Of a stretch of 64,000 nucleotides of DNA, positions 9,015 to 20,250 are shown in pieces; position 1 is the first letter of the stretch, and each line of letters starts with the position of its first letter. Location: the NCBI RefSeq assembly GCF_006438845.1, contig NZ_RCZJ01000001.1, positions 310,001-374,000 of the forward strand. Reading direction: 5' to 3'. Under the pieces are notes generated by a model. That model was not told the origin of the DNA and ran no database searches. It was given only the letters and a program-made list of their open reading frames with translations. Made by a program: the position numbers and the translations under genes. The DNA is from Variovorax ginsengisoli. Its GTDB lineage: Bacteria > Pseudomonadota > Gammaproteobacteria > Burkholderiales > Burkholderiaceae_C.

Positions 9015-11348
9015 GTGCAACCCAACGACGCTCTTTCCGCCCCCCTTCGTTTCGGCAGCGGCCAGGCCGTGCGCCGGCTGGAAGACCAGGCTTTGCTGTC
9101 AGGCACAGGCCGCTACACCGACGACGTGCAGCCCGCGGGGCTCACCCACCTGATCTTCGTCCGCTCTCCGTATCCGCATGCGCGCATCGTGTCGGTCGAC
9201 CTGTCGTCCGCCCGCGAGATGCCAGGCGTGGTCGGCATTTTCAGCGGCGCCGACCTGGTGGAGGCGGGCGTCAAGCCGATGCCCGGCACGGCGGGATTCA
9301 AGCGGCCGGACGGCGGACCCGGCGTGTCGCCGCCGCGCCGCGCGTTGGCGCATGAACGTGTGCGATTCGTGGGCGAGCCCGTGGTCGCCGTGGTCGCAGA
9401 GACCATCGAGCAGGCGCGCAATGCCGCGGAAGCCGTCTTCGTCGACTACGAAGAGCTGCCGATGGTGGTCGACCTCGTGGCTGCTGCCGCGGCGGGTGCG
9501 CCGCAGATCCTCGACGAAGCGCCGCGCAACATCGCGGCCGAGGCCCGCCATGGCAGCGCCGAAGCAACGACCACCGCGTTCTCCAAAGCGAAGCACGTCG
9601 TCGCGCTCGACATCGTCAACCAGCGCGTGGTGGCGCTCACGATCGAGCCGCGAGCAGTTCTTGCCGACATCGAGGAAGGCACGGGCCGCCTCAGCATCCG
9701 CATGAGCACGCAGATGCCCTCGGGCGTGCGCGGCTCGGTATGCGACGCCATCGGCCTGGCGAAGGAGCAGGTGCGCGTGGTGGTCGGCGACGTCGGCGGT
9801 GGTTTTGGCATGAAGACCGGCGCCTATCCCGAAGACATCGCAGTCGCCTACTGCACGCACGTACTCCAGCGCCCGGTGAAATGGGTGGCCGACCGCAGCG
9901 AGGAATTCCTCTCGTCGGCGCATGGCCGTGACGTTGCCTCGCATGCCGAACTCGCGCTCGACGCCGACGGCAGGATCCTGGCGCTGCGCATCCATTCGTT
10001 GGCCAACGTGGGCGCCTACGCCACCGGCACCGGTGTGGCGATCCAGCTGCTGATCGGCCCGTGGGTGCAGACCAGCGTGTATGACATCTCGACCGTCGAC
10101 TTCCACTTCCAGGCGGTGCTCACCAACAGCGCGCCGACCGGCGCATACCGCGGGGCCGGCCGGCCCGAAGCCATCTTCCTGATGGAACGTCTCATGGACG
10201 AGGCCGCGCGTCAGACCGGTATCGACCGGATCGAATTGCGCCGCCGCAACTTCATCCGCCCGGCGCAGATGCCCTACACCAACCCGATGAAGCAGGTGTA
10301 CGACACCGGCCAGTTCGAGAAAGTCATGGACCAGGGCCTGGCGCTGGCCGACTGGCGCGGTTTCGACGCCCGCGCCGCGCAATCGAAGGCCGAGGGCAAG
10401 CTGCGCGGCCTCGGCATCGCGACCTTTCTCGAATGGACCGGCGGCAACGTCTTCGAGGAGCGCGTCACCGTGGCCGTCAAGCCCGACGGCTTCATCGAAG
10501 TCTTCTCGGCCGTGAACGCGATGGGGCAGGGCATCGCGACCTCGCTCGCGCAGCTGGCGGTCGATGTCTTCGACGTGCCGATCGAGAAGGTGCGCGTGAT
10601 CCTGGGCGACACCGACCGCGGCAACGGCTTCGGCAGCGCCGGCTCGCGCTCGCTCTTCACCGGCGGCTCGGCTGTGAGCGTCGGCGCCGAGCGCACCGTC
10701 GACCATGCGCGCCAACTCGCGGCGAAGGAGTTCGAAGCCGCCGCCGAAGATGTGCACTACGCCGAAGGCAGCTTCACCGTCGCCGGCACCGACCTGAAGC
10801 TCGGCCTGTTCGAGCTGGCCGGCAAGCAGCCCGAAGGCCAGATCTTCGTCGACTCGACCAGCTCGGTGAGCGGCCCCACCTGGCCGAACGGCTGCCACGT
10901 CTGCGAGGTCGAGATCGACGCGCCGACCGGCGAGGTGACGGTGGTGGCGTACAGCTCGGTCAACGACGTCGGCCGCGTGGTCAATCCGATGATCGTGCGC
11001 GGCCAGCTCGACGGCGGCGCGGTGCAGGGCATCGGCCAGGCGCTGTACGAGTGCGTGGTGTACGACGGCGAAACCGGCCAGCCGGTGACCGGCAGCCTGA
11101 TGGACTACGCCGTGCCGCGCGCCGACGTGTCCGGGGTGATGTTCCGCACCGAGATGGACGAATCCACGCCCTGCAAGAACAACCCGCTGGGCGTCAAGGG
11201 CGTGGGTGAACTCGGCACCATCGGCGCGACGCCGGCGGTGGTGAATGCCGTCGCCGATGCTTTCGCCCGGGCAGGCCGTGCAGCGCAGGCGCCGAAGCTG
11301 CAGATGCCGCTCAGTTCTGCGCGCGTGTGGCAGGCGCTGCAGGCCTAG
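9015..11348 (+). CDS. Xanthine-dehydrogenase-family molybdenum hydroxylase, large subunit
   Basis: Molybdopterin-binding catalytic subunit of the xanthine dehydrogenase/aldehyde oxidase/CO dehydrogenase superfamily (777 residues from GTG 9015, preceded by GCAGGAC). It has the N-terminal a/b hammerhead domain and the Moco domain with GGGFGMK, the active-site loop A377-Y-R-G-A-G-R383 of form II CoxL-like enzymes, not the AYXCSFR of true CO dehydrogenase, and the catalytic Glu E732 in GVKGVGELGTIG. No gene for the [2Fe-2S] or FAD subunit lies next to it, unusual for this family. Substrate unknown; an aldehyde or N-heterocycle is possible. Confidence 0.88.
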   Translation: MQPNDALSAPLRFGSGQAVRRLEDQALLSGTGRYTDDVQPAGLTHLIFVRSPYPHARIVSVDLSSAREMPGVVGIFSGADLVEAGVKPMPGTAGFKRPDGGPGVSPPRRALAHERVRFVGEPVVAVVAETIEQARNAAEAVFVDYEELPMVVDLVAAAAAGAPQILDEAPRNIAAEARHGSAEATTTAFSKAKHVVALDIVNQRVVALTIEPRAVLADIEEGTGRLSIRMSTQMPSGVRGSVCDAIGLAKEQVRVVVGDVGGGFGMKTGAYPEDIAVAYCTHVLQRPVKWVADRSEEFLSSAHGRDVASHAELALDADGRILALRIHSLANVGAYATGTGVAIQLLIGPWVQTSVYDISTVDFHFQAVLTNSAPTGAYRGAGRPEAIFLMERLMDEAARQTGIDRIELRRRNFIRPAQMPYTNPMKQVYDTGQFEKVMDQGLALADWRGFDARAAQSKAEGKLRGLGIATFLEWTGGNVFEERVTVAVKPDGFIEVFSAVNAMGQGIATSLAQLAVDVFDVPIEKVRVILGDTDRGNGFGSAGSRSLFTGGSAVSVGAERTVDHARQLAAKEFEAAAEDVHYAEGSFTVAGTDLKLGLFELAGKQPEGQIFVDSTSSVSGPTWPNGCHVCEVEIDAPTGEVTVVAYSSVNDVGRVVNPMIVRGQLDGGAVQGIGQALYECVVYDGETGQPVTGSLMDYAVPRADVSGVMFRTEMDESTPCKNNPLGVKGVGELGTIGATPAVVNAVADAFARAGRAAQAPKLQMPLSSARVWQALQA

Positions 11349-11361
11349 CAGCCTGGCTGGC

Positions 11362-12132
11362 ATGACCATTGCCAAACCCGACTTCATCGAAGGCATTGCC
11401 AAGGGCATGGCCGTGCTCGAAAGTTTTGATACGGAGCGGCAGCGCCTGAACGCCACGCAGGCCGCCGAGCGTGCGGGACTGACGCGCGCGGCGGCGCGCC
11501 GGCACCTGCTCACGCTGGCGCATCTCGGTTACCTCGACACCGACGGCAGTTCGTTCTGGATGTCGCCCAAGGTGCTGCGCTTCTCTGGCAGCTATCTCGC
11601 GTCGTCGCGACTGCCGAGGGCCCTGCAACCCACGCTCAATCGCCTGGCCGCGCTGACGCAGCAGTCCTTTTCCGCGGTCGTCCTCGACGGCGAGGAGGCG
11701 GTGATCATCGCGCGCAGCATGAGCTTCGACGCGCCGACGCGCGTGCTGGCTTATGGACTGCACCTCGGTGCGCGGCTGCCGGCGCATGCCACCTCGACCG
11801 GCCGCATGCTGCTCGCCGCCATGCCGAGCGCAGAACTCGCGCAGTGGCTGAAGGGGCGCACGCTGGCCCGGCTCACGCCGCACACCGTCACGCAGACGAG
11901 CGTGCTTCGTCAGCGACTTGCGCAGGTGCGCAAGGACGACCATTGCATCGCCAACGAAGAGCATGAGCTCGGCGTGCAGGCTTTGGCAGTGCCGTTGCGC
12001 GACATGCGCGGGCGCACGGTCGCTGCGCTCAACGTGGTGCTCTCCGGCGCCCACCGCAGCGACGACGCCCTGCGCCGCGATGTGCTGCCGCTGCTCTACG
12101 ACGCGGCGCGCGAAGTGCGCGCCTTGCTCTGA
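11362..12132 (+). CDS. IclR-family regulator of the PcaR/PobR type
   Basis: Transcription factor of 256 residues. It starts FIEGIAKGMAVLESFD, then LNATQAAERAGLTRAAARRHLLTLAHLGYL as the HTH; this spacing is that of PcaU/PcaR/PobR regulators of aromatic breakdown. The effector domain has LPAHATSTGRMLLAA and NEEHELGVQALAVPLRD. ATG 11362 lies 13 bases after the molybdenum hydroxylase gene, so it may regulate that enzyme, and 13 bases before the response regulator. An aromatic acid ligand is inferred from the subfamily only. Confidence 0.87.
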   Translation: MTIAKPDFIEGIAKGMAVLESFDTERQRLNATQAAERAGLTRAAARRHLLTLAHLGYLDTDGSSFWMSPKVLRFSGSYLASSRLPRALQPTLNRLAALTQQSFSAVVLDGEEAVIIARSMSFDAPTRVLAYGLHLGARLPAHATSTGRMLLAAMPSAELAQWLKGRTLARLTPHTVTQTSVLRQRLAQVRKDDHCIANEEHELGVQALAVPLRDMRGRTVAALNVVLSGAHRSDDALRRDVLPLLYDAAREVRALL

Positions 12133-12145
12133 GCGGACCGTCACC

Positions 12146-12805
12146 ATGCGACTGCTGCTGCTCGAAGACGACGTGATGATCGGCGAGGCCGTGCTCGACC
12201 TGCTGCGCGCCGAGCAGTACGCGGTCGATTGGGTGAAGGACGGCGAGGCCGCCGACAGCGCCTTGCGTGCCCAGCAGTACGACCTGGTTCTGCTCGACCT
12301 GGGCGTGCCCAAGCGCGACGGGCTCGCGGTGTTGCGCGGCCTTCGTGCGCGCAAGCAGCGCATGCCGGTGCTGATCGCCACCGCGCGCGATTCTGTGCAA
12401 CAACGCATCGAAGGCCTCGACGCCGGCGCGGACGATTACGTGCTCAAGCCCTACGACCTCGACGAACTGCTGGCGCGCATCCGTGCCTTGCTGCGCCGCG
12501 CGTCCGGGCGCGCCGAGCCGGCGTACGAGCACCTCGGCGTGAGCATCAACCCCGGCACGCGCGAGGCCACGGTCGACGGCCAGGCGGTGGTTCTTTCGGC
12601 GCGGGAGTGGGCGGTGCTCGAGCCGCTCATCGCCCGGCCCGGCCTGGTGCTGTCGCGTGCGCAGATCGAAGAGAAGCTCTACAGCTGGAAGGACGAGATC
12701 AGCAGCAACGCTGTCGAGGTGTACATCCACGGCCTGCGCAAGAAGTTGGGCGCCGACTTCATCCGCAACGTGCGCGGTGTCGGCTACTCGATTCCCCGCG
12801 AATGA
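12146..12805 (+). CDS. OmpR-family response regulator (QseB/TctD-like)
   Basis: Receiver domain with acidic pocket EDD at 7-9, phospho-acceptor D51 in LLDLGVP, conserved Thr in IATARD and Lys in LKPYDLDELLAR, followed by a winged-helix DNA-binding domain ending VRGVGYSIPRE (219 residues). ATGA overlap with the kinase gene downstream. A direct repeat resembling QseB/PmrA binding sites lies upstream of the next gene, degP (14181-14197), so that protease is the likely target. Confidence 0.92.
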   Translation: MRLLLLEDDVMIGEAVLDLLRAEQYAVDWVKDGEAADSALRAQQYDLVLLDLGVPKRDGLAVLRGLRARKQRMPVLIATARDSVQQRIEGLDAGADDYVLKPYDLDELLARIRALLRRASGRAEPAYEHLGVSINPGTREATVDGQAVVLSAREWAVLEPLIARPGLVLSRAQIEEKLYSWKDEISSNAVEVYIHGLRKKLGADFIRNVRGVGYSIPRE

Positions 12806-14148
12806 CGCGTCGCCCCTTCGCCTGGCTCGGCTCGCTGCGCGCGCGCCTGCTCTTGTTCCTGCTCGCGGCCATCGTGTTCGCCGCGGGCGCCCAGGCTTTC
12901 GTGGCGTACCGCACGGTGCTCAAGGAGGCCGACGAGATCTTCGACTACCACATGCAGCAGATGGCGATGTCGCTGCGCTCGGGCCTGCCGCCGAGTTCGG
13001 CCGTCGGCGGCATCGGCGGCGCGGAGCAGAACTTCGAGTTCGTGGTGCAGGTGTGGACGGCCGACGGCGTGCGCATCTTCGAATCGGCCGAGCAGGCGGC
13101 GCTGCCGCAGATCGCGGTGCTGGGCTTCGCCGACGTGCGCGCGCGCGGCACGACCTACCGCGTGTACTCGATGCAGACGCGCAGCCTGGTGATCCAGGTG
13201 GCGCAGGACATGGCGGTGCGTCGGCAGATGGCCGGCGCGCTGGCGCTGCGCACCGTCATGCCGGTGGCGTTGATGGCGCCCATCCTGATGTTGGTCGTGT
13301 GGTGGGTCGTCAGCCGGTCGCTGGCGCCGGTGGCGCGGGTGCGGCGCCAGGTGGCGGCGCGCCAGGCCGACGACCTGTCGCCCGTCGGCGAAGAGGGCCT
13401 GCCGGACGAGGTGCGCCCGCTGGTGCAGGAACTGAACCTGCTTTTCGCGCGCGTGCGCCACGCTTTCGACGCGCAGAGACATTTCGTGGCCGATGCCGCC
13501 CATGAACTGCGGTCGCCCCTGGCGGCGCTCAAGCTGCAGGTGCAGGGTCTGCAGCGCGCGGACGACGAAGCGACACGCAAGCTCGCGACGGCCCGACTCG
13601 CGGGCGGCATCGACCGCGCGACCAAGCTGGTCGAACAGATGCTGGCGCTGGCGCGGCACGAGGCCAGCGTGGCAGCCGGCGCATCGGCGGAGCCGGTCGA
13701 CTTGCCCACGCTGGGGGCGCTGGCCATCTCCGACGTCGTGACGGCAGCGCAGGCACGGCGCATCGATGTCGGGCTCGACCAGGCCGATGGCGCCATCGTG
13801 CAAGGCCATCCCGAGGCACTGCGCATGCTGGTGCGCAACCTGCTGGACAACGCCGTGAAGTACACGCCCGAGGGTGGTCGCGTCGACCTGCGCATCGTGG
13901 CCGACGGCACCGGGGCCGAGGTGCAGGTCGACGACAGCGGCCCGGGCCTGCCAGTGGAAGAGCGCGAACGCGTGCTCGACCGCTTCTACCGCGTCGGCCA
14001 GGCGCAGTCCGCGCAGGCGCCCGGCAGTGGATTGGGCTTGGCGATCGTCAAATCGATCGCCGACCTGCACGGCGCAACGGTGACGCTCGGCGCGTCGGAG
14101 CGGCTCGGCGGCCTGCGTGTCGCCGTGCGCTTTCCCGGCAGCGCCTGA
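12802..14148 (+). CDS. Sensor histidine kinase (QseC/TctE-like)
   Basis: Membrane kinase of 448 residues paired with the upstream regulator. It has two transmembrane segments (about residues 12-34 and 155-172), a periplasmic domain between them, a HAMP-like stretch, H-box FVADAAHELRSPLAAL with H234, N-box NLLDNAVKYTPEGG, and G-boxes DSGPGLP and GSGLGLAIVKSI. The start overlaps the regulator stop (ATGA). The periplasmic domain is short, about 120 residues, as in TctE-type sensors. The signal may be envelope stress, given the neighbouring protease. Confidence 0.92.
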   Translation: MTRRPFAWLGSLRARLLLFLLAAIVFAAGAQAFVAYRTVLKEADEIFDYHMQQMAMSLRSGLPPSSAVGGIGGAEQNFEFVVQVWTADGVRIFESAEQAALPQIAVLGFADVRARGTTYRVYSMQTRSLVIQVAQDMAVRRQMAGALALRTVMPVALMAPILMLVVWWVVSRSLAPVARVRRQVAARQADDLSPVGEEGLPDEVRPLVQELNLLFARVRHAFDAQRHFVADAAHELRSPLAALKLQVQGLQRADDEATRKLATARLAGGIDRATKLVEQMLALARHEASVAAGASAEPVDLPTLGALAISDVVTAAQARRIDVGLDQADGAIVQGHPEALRMLVRNLLDNAVKYTPEGGRVDLRIVADGTGAEVQVDDSGPGLPVEERERVLDRFYRVGQAQSAQAPGSGLGLAIVKSIADLHGATVTLGASERLGGLRVAVRFPGSA

Positions 14149-14180
14149 TCGCGGTGTCGGTTGCGGCCCGGCGCCGCAGC

Positions 14181-14197
14181 CTTAAGCGTTGCCTAAG
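14181..14197 (+). promoter_or_regulatory. Candidate response-regulator box upstream of degP
   Basis: Direct repeat CTTAAG (14181-14186), five bases, CCTAAG (14192-14197). The 11-base period and sequence resemble the PmrA/QseB site CTTAAT-N5-CTTAAT. It sits in the 107-base gap between the sensor kinase and the protease gene. Confidence 0.5.
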
Positions 14198-14255
14198 TCT
14201 GGGCGCGCACATTCCTTTGACCGTGTTTCATCCCACACCCTCGAAAGGAATCTCC

Positions 14256-15722
14256 ATGAACACCCGACTGACTTCGACCAAAGGCCTGGTCCTGGCGCTG
14301 GCGTCCGCCGGCGTGATCGGCGCGGTGGGCGCGGGTGCCTACACCAGCGCGCGCGCCGTGGCACCGGCGCCTGTGGCGACGACCGCTGCCGCGCCGCTGG
14401 TGACGATGCCCGACTTCTCCACCATCACCCAGCGCGACGGCCCGGCGGTGGTGAACATCAGTGTCACCGGCACCACCAAGACTTCTTTCGACGGCGCCGC
14501 CGGCATGGACCCGGACGACCCGATGGCTGAGTTCTTCCGCCGCTTCGGCGGCGGCCAGGCCGGCCCGCGCGGCCGCCAGCAGGAGCGCGAAGTGCCCACG
14601 CGCGGCCAGGGCTCGGGTTTCATCGTGAGCGCCGACGGCACCATCCTGACCAACGCCCACGTCGTGAAGGACGCGAAGGAAGTCACCGTCAAGCTCACCG
14701 ATCGCCGCGAATTCCGCGCCAAGGTGCTGGGCGTCGACGAGAAGACCGACATCGCGGTGCTCAAGATCGACGCGAAAGACCTGCCGACCGTCTCGCTGGG
14801 CAGCACCAAGGACCTGAAGGTCGGCGAATGGGTGCTGGCCATCGGCTCGCCCTTCGGCTTCGAGAACACCGTGACGGCGGGCGTGGTGAGCGCCAAGGGG
14901 CGCACGCTGCCCGACGACAGCTACGTGCCCTTCATCCAGACCGACGTGGCGATCAACCCGGGCAATTCCGGCGGCCCGCTGCTCAACGCACGCGGCGAGG
15001 TGGTGGGCATCAATTCGCAGATCTACAGCCGCAGCGGCGGCTACCAGGGCGTTTCCTTCGCGATACCGATCGACGTGGCGGTGCAGATCAAGGACCAGAT
15101 CGTCGCCACCGGCAAGGCCAGCCATGCCCGCCTGGGCGTCGCGGTGCAGGAAGTGAACCAGGCGTTTGCCGATTCGTTCAAGCTCGACAAGCCCGAGGGC
15201 GCACTGGTGTCGAACGTCGAGAAGGGCGGGCCGGCAGACAAGGCGGGTCTGCGCTCGGGCGACGTGATACGTCAGGTCGACGGCCAGCCGATCGTGTCGT
15301 CGGGTGACCTGCCGGCCTTGATCGGCCAGCGCAAGCCAGGCAGCGAGGTGAAGCTCGACGTGTGGCGCCAGGGCGCGCGCGAGCAGATCAACGCCAAGCT
15401 GGGCGACGCGGCCGAAAAGGGCACTGCCGTGGCCAGCAACGACGAGGCCGCGGGCGGTGGCAAGCTCGGCCTCGCCTTGCGGCCGCTGCAATCGCAGGAG
15501 AAGCGCGAGGCCGCGGTCGACGGCGGCTTGTTGATTGAGGACGCGGGCGGCGCGTCGGCGCGCGCCGGCGTACAGCCGGGCGATGTGCTGCTGGCCATCA
15601 ACGGCACGCCGGCGCGCAGCGTCGACCAGGTGCGCGAAGTGGTCGCCAAGTCCGGCAAGTCGGTCGCGTTGCTGATCCAGCGCGGGACCGACCGCATCTT
15701 CGTGCCGGTGCGTGTCGGCTGA
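14256..15722 (+). CDS. degP: DegP/HtrA-type periplasmic serine protease with two PDZ domains
   Basis: Degrades misfolded envelope proteins. The catalytic triad is H135 (TNAHVV), D165 (KTDIAVLKI) and S238 (NPGNSGGPLL). Two PDZ domains follow, about 285-375 and 395-485. The N-terminus has a membrane-inserting signal (LVLALASAGVIGAVGAGAY) that may be a signal peptide or an uncleaved anchor. ATG 14256 has a clear AAAGGAA site. At 488 residues it matches Do-family proteases (DegP, DegQ, MucD). It sits behind a two-component system and its presumed operator, suggesting stress-inducible expression. Confidence 0.92.
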   Translation: MNTRLTSTKGLVLALASAGVIGAVGAGAYTSARAVAPAPVATTAAAPLVTMPDFSTITQRDGPAVVNISVTGTTKTSFDGAAGMDPDDPMAEFFRRFGGGQAGPRGRQQEREVPTRGQGSGFIVSADGTILTNAHVVKDAKEVTVKLTDRREFRAKVLGVDEKTDIAVLKIDAKDLPTVSLGSTKDLKVGEWVLAIGSPFGFENTVTAGVVSAKGRTLPDDSYVPFIQTDVAINPGNSGGPLLNARGEVVGINSQIYSRSGGYQGVSFAIPIDVAVQIKDQIVATGKASHARLGVAVQEVNQAFADSFKLDKPEGALVSNVEKGGPADKAGLRSGDVIRQVDGQPIVSSGDLPALIGQRKPGSEVKLDVWRQGAREQINAKLGDAAEKGTAVASNDEAAGGGKLGLALRPLQSQEKREAAVDGGLLIEDAGGASARAGVQPGDVLLAINGTPARSVDQVREVVAKSGKSVALLIQRGTDRIFVPVRVG

Positions 15723-15750
15723 CATCCGGGCCGCAACCTCGACGACCTGC

Positions 15751-16275
15751 CTACGTCATCGTTCGCACGAGCAGCGCCTGCAGGACGAAGCGCAGGTCGT
15801 CGCCATCGCTGCCCGCCTGCCGCGCCATATGCGCGGCGAGCGCCCGCACCGGGTGGTCCCCGTCGCCCAAGCCGCGGTATACCGGAACGCCGGCGTGCTT
15901 CTGCAGTTCGGCGGCTGCATCCTGCGGCAAGCGACTCGCATCGATGGCGTCGTAGAACCGTCCCAGCATGCGGGCGATGTGTGCAAAATCGGCGGCGGTC
16001 GGCGGCGGCTCGCCGAGTCGCACCTGGGCCACGCGCGCACCGAGGTCGGTGGCAGCGCATTGCAGCGGTGAGGCCTCGGTGGCGCCGCTGGGTTGCAGCA
16101 CCGCCAGATTCTTGCCCACGAGCGGGTGGCCCGCAGCGCCGATGCGGAAAGCCGCGCGCAGCCGCTCGGCGGCGGCGAGCCATCGCTGCGCGGCCACGGC
16201 AGCCTCCCCGGTGTCGGGCGAGGCCCGGCCAACGGAGAAAGGGGAAAGCGTCGAGGGCACGGGCATCACAGGCAT
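15751..16275 (-). CDS. Conserved hypothetical protein
   Basis: A 174-residue protein of unknown function if started at ATG 16275 (MPVMPVPSTLSPF). It is Ala-rich and probably all-helical, with segments such as AAVAAQRWLAAAERLRAAF and LGRFYDAIDASRLPQDAAAELQKH. No signal peptide, membrane segment or catalytic motif is visible. Codon use matches the neighbours. It lies 91 bases downstream of the oxygenase-like gene on the same strand and points toward degP. A longer version starting upstream is possible but the added residues look like non-coding sequence. Confidence 0.6.
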   Translation of the reverse strand: MPVMPVPSTLSPFSVGRASPDTGEAAVAAQRWLAAAERLRAAFRIGAAGHPLVGKNLAVLQPSGATEASPLQCAATDLGARVAQVRLGEPPPTAADFAHIARMLGRFYDAIDASRLPQDAAAELQKHAGVPVYRGLGDGDHPVRALAAHMARQAGSDGDDLRFVLQALLVRTMT

Positions 16276-16366
16276 CGGATCGCCGAGCGTAGGGCCGCGG
16301 GCGGCGCGCCCCTTGACCGCGATCAAGGCGTCGGCATGGAAGCCGTCACGGCGTGTGCGATGGCGC

Positions 16367-17122
16367 TCAAGAGACGCGGTTCGGTGCGGTCGCTGCATCG
16401 CCGACAAGCCAGCGTCCCGTCGCCGGGCAGAGAACGGCCGGTGCCCCGTCGAGCCGCACCTGTTCGGCGTCAAGCGTCGATGCCGTCGATGTGTCGACGT
16501 CGAACACCACGCCCAGCGCCTTGGCGACGGTGGCCTCTTCGATGGACAGCTCCCATGTCAGGAACAACTGGGCGCAGTCGACATCGGCGGCAAAGTCGGT
16601 CGCATCGAAGTCGCTGCGGCCGCGTGGAACCACGGCATGCGGCTGGCCGGTGTCGAAGAGCAGAACGGTGCCGCGGGTCAAGGGAATGCGGCGGCCTGCA
16701 ACAGGAAAGTGCACGTCCAGCCCCTTGTCTTCGCTCAAGAACAGATTGCAAAAGGCCGCGCCGCCGTACTGCGCGCCGTCGTGGTGGTAACGCGCACCGC
16801 GGCAAGCCATGAGCGCGACCTCGCCCGCGGCCAGCACGCCGGGCAGTCCCAGCGCGCACGTCCAGTCCGCCACCGCTTGCACGCAGCGCGCGTAGTCCGG
16901 CCAGCGCCTGCGCGCCCGCGCCAGCGACAAGGCCTCGACATCGCCGGGTTCGAGCGCCAAGTGTGTCGCGATCTCGCGCGCCCAGTCGGCCGTCAACCGG
17001 GCCGATGGCACGGGCACGTCGACCTGCCCTGCCAGCACGACGTCGCCCACGCTGCGGCTCCGCAGCGCGTCGTCACGCCAGAAATGGGAAACCAGCCGAG
17101 CCGGTCTGCCTGCGCCGCTCAT
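16367..17122 (-). CDS. Putative 2-oxoglutarate/Fe(II)-dependent oxygenase
   Basis: A 251-residue protein with the facial triad spacing of a 2OG-Fe(II) oxygenase: H113-x-D115 in ARYHHDGAQYGG, strand AFCNLFLSEDKGLDVHFP, and a distal H162 in FDTGQPHAVVPRG with nearby Arg residues that could bind 2-oxoglutarate. The family call is inference from this pattern; the substrate is unknown. The first 90 residues match no motif I recognise. It is transcribed away from the Crp/Fnr gene, sharing a 266-base divergent region. Confidence 0.62.
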   Translation of the reverse strand: MSGAGRPARLVSHFWRDDALRSRSVGDVVLAGQVDVPVPSARLTADWAREIATHLALEPGDVEALSLARARRRWPDYARCVQAVADWTCALGLPGVLAAGEVALMACRGARYHHDGAQYGGAAFCNLFLSEDKGLDVHFPVAGRRIPLTRGTVLLFDTGQPHAVVPRGRSDFDATDFAADVDCAQLFLTWELSIEEATVAKALGVVFDVDTSTASTLDAEQVRLDGAPAVLCPATGRWLVGDAATAPNRVS

Positions 17123-17388
17123 GGCAGGCCGGACGGCACCGTGCCGCGCGCGAACTCAGTGGGGGCGGCGAGAGGCGCAGAGACTTTCATGCAGGCCTTG
17201 GGGGTGGGATGCGTGATTATCTCGACACATGCCCAGGGCTCCAGCCCGGCCGACGTCGTCGACGCCATCGACGTGGATACAAAGCAGACACGCAACACAC
17301 CAGCTTTGTTACGCATCGATTGCTCGTGTTGTCTCTCCTGTTGCACGGCGTTTTTAAGCTTGGCGCACCGACTCGTCAGGAAAGCACC

Positions 17389-18123
17389 ATGGAACATCAA
17401 AGCAGCGCCCGCGTGACCAACGACCCCAGCCCCGCCCAGCGCATCGCGACCATGCTTGCGCTGCTGCAGGACACGTTGCCGGTGCAGAAGCGTCTGGTGC
17501 ATGCCGGCGACATCGTGTGCCAGGTGGGCCAGCGCTTTCACTCGCTCTACGTGGTGAACTCGGGCCTGTTCAAGATGGTCAACCTGTCGGACCAGGGCCG
17601 CGAGCAGGTCGTGGGGCTGCACTTTCGCGGCGACTGGCTCGGGCTCGACGGCATCGCCACTGGCCGCTACGGCTGCGACGCGGTTGCGATGGACACCGGC
17701 GAGGTCTGGGTCATTCCCTACGCCACGCTGCTGGAGACCAGCATCCGCACGCCCGCCCTCTTGACCGCGCTGCACCAGGCCATGAGCCGCGAGCTCGCGC
17801 GCGATCACGACTCGATGCTGTCGCTGTGCACGCTGCCGGCCGACGCGCGCGTGGCCGGCTTCCTGCGCTACTGGGCCGACAACGTGTCGCAGCGCGGCCA
17901 GCGATGCGACCAGATCACCTTGCGCATGACGCGCGCCGAGATCGGCAACTACCTCGGCATGACGCTCGAGACCGTGAGCCGCGCGTTGTCGCGCATGGCA
18001 CGCGGCGACGTGATCCGCTTCAACGAAAAAGGTCGGCGTGACATCCAGATTCCGCAGGTCGAGGCGCTGACGGCGTTCATGCAACGGGCGAAGGGGCCAA
18101 CTGCCGCGGCGGCGCTGCACTGA
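17389..18123 (+). CDS. Crp/Fnr-family transcriptional regulator
   Basis: Cyclic-nucleotide-like domain plus C-terminal HTH of 244 residues. The sensor beta-roll includes DIVCQVGQRFHSLYVVNSGLFKM and LHFRGDWLGLDGIATG; the recognition helix EIGNYLGMTLETVSRALSRM has the E-x2-S-R pattern of FNR proteins, so a TTGAT-N4-ATCAA type site is expected. It lacks the N-terminal Cys cluster that holds the oxygen-sensing Fe-S centre in FNR, so it probably senses something else or uses other cysteines. ATG 17389 is preceded by AGGAAAG. The stop lies in a 12-bp palindrome shared with the stop of nadE. Confidence 0.9.
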   Translation: MEHQSSARVTNDPSPAQRIATMLALLQDTLPVQKRLVHAGDIVCQVGQRFHSLYVVNSGLFKMVNLSDQGREQVVGLHFRGDWLGLDGIATGRYGCDAVAMDTGEVWVIPYATLLETSIRTPALLTALHQAMSRELARDHDSMLSLCTLPADARVAGFLRYWADNVSQRGQRCDQITLRMTRAEIGNYLGMTLETVSRALSRMARGDVIRFNEKGRRDIQIPQVEALTAFMQRAKGPTAAAALH

Positions 18124-18129
18124 CGGCCG

Positions 18130-20246
<2,117 letters not shown>

Positions 20247-20250
<4 letters not shown>

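Noticed and set aside
9099..11513. Minus-strand frame of about 800 codons opposite the molybdenum hydroxylase gene
   Set aside because: Antisense shadow caused by GC-rich third positions; no start signal or family pattern.
17123..17388. Search for an FNR-type box (TTGAT-N4-ATCAA) upstream of the Crp/Fnr gene
   Set aside because: No convincing match was seen.
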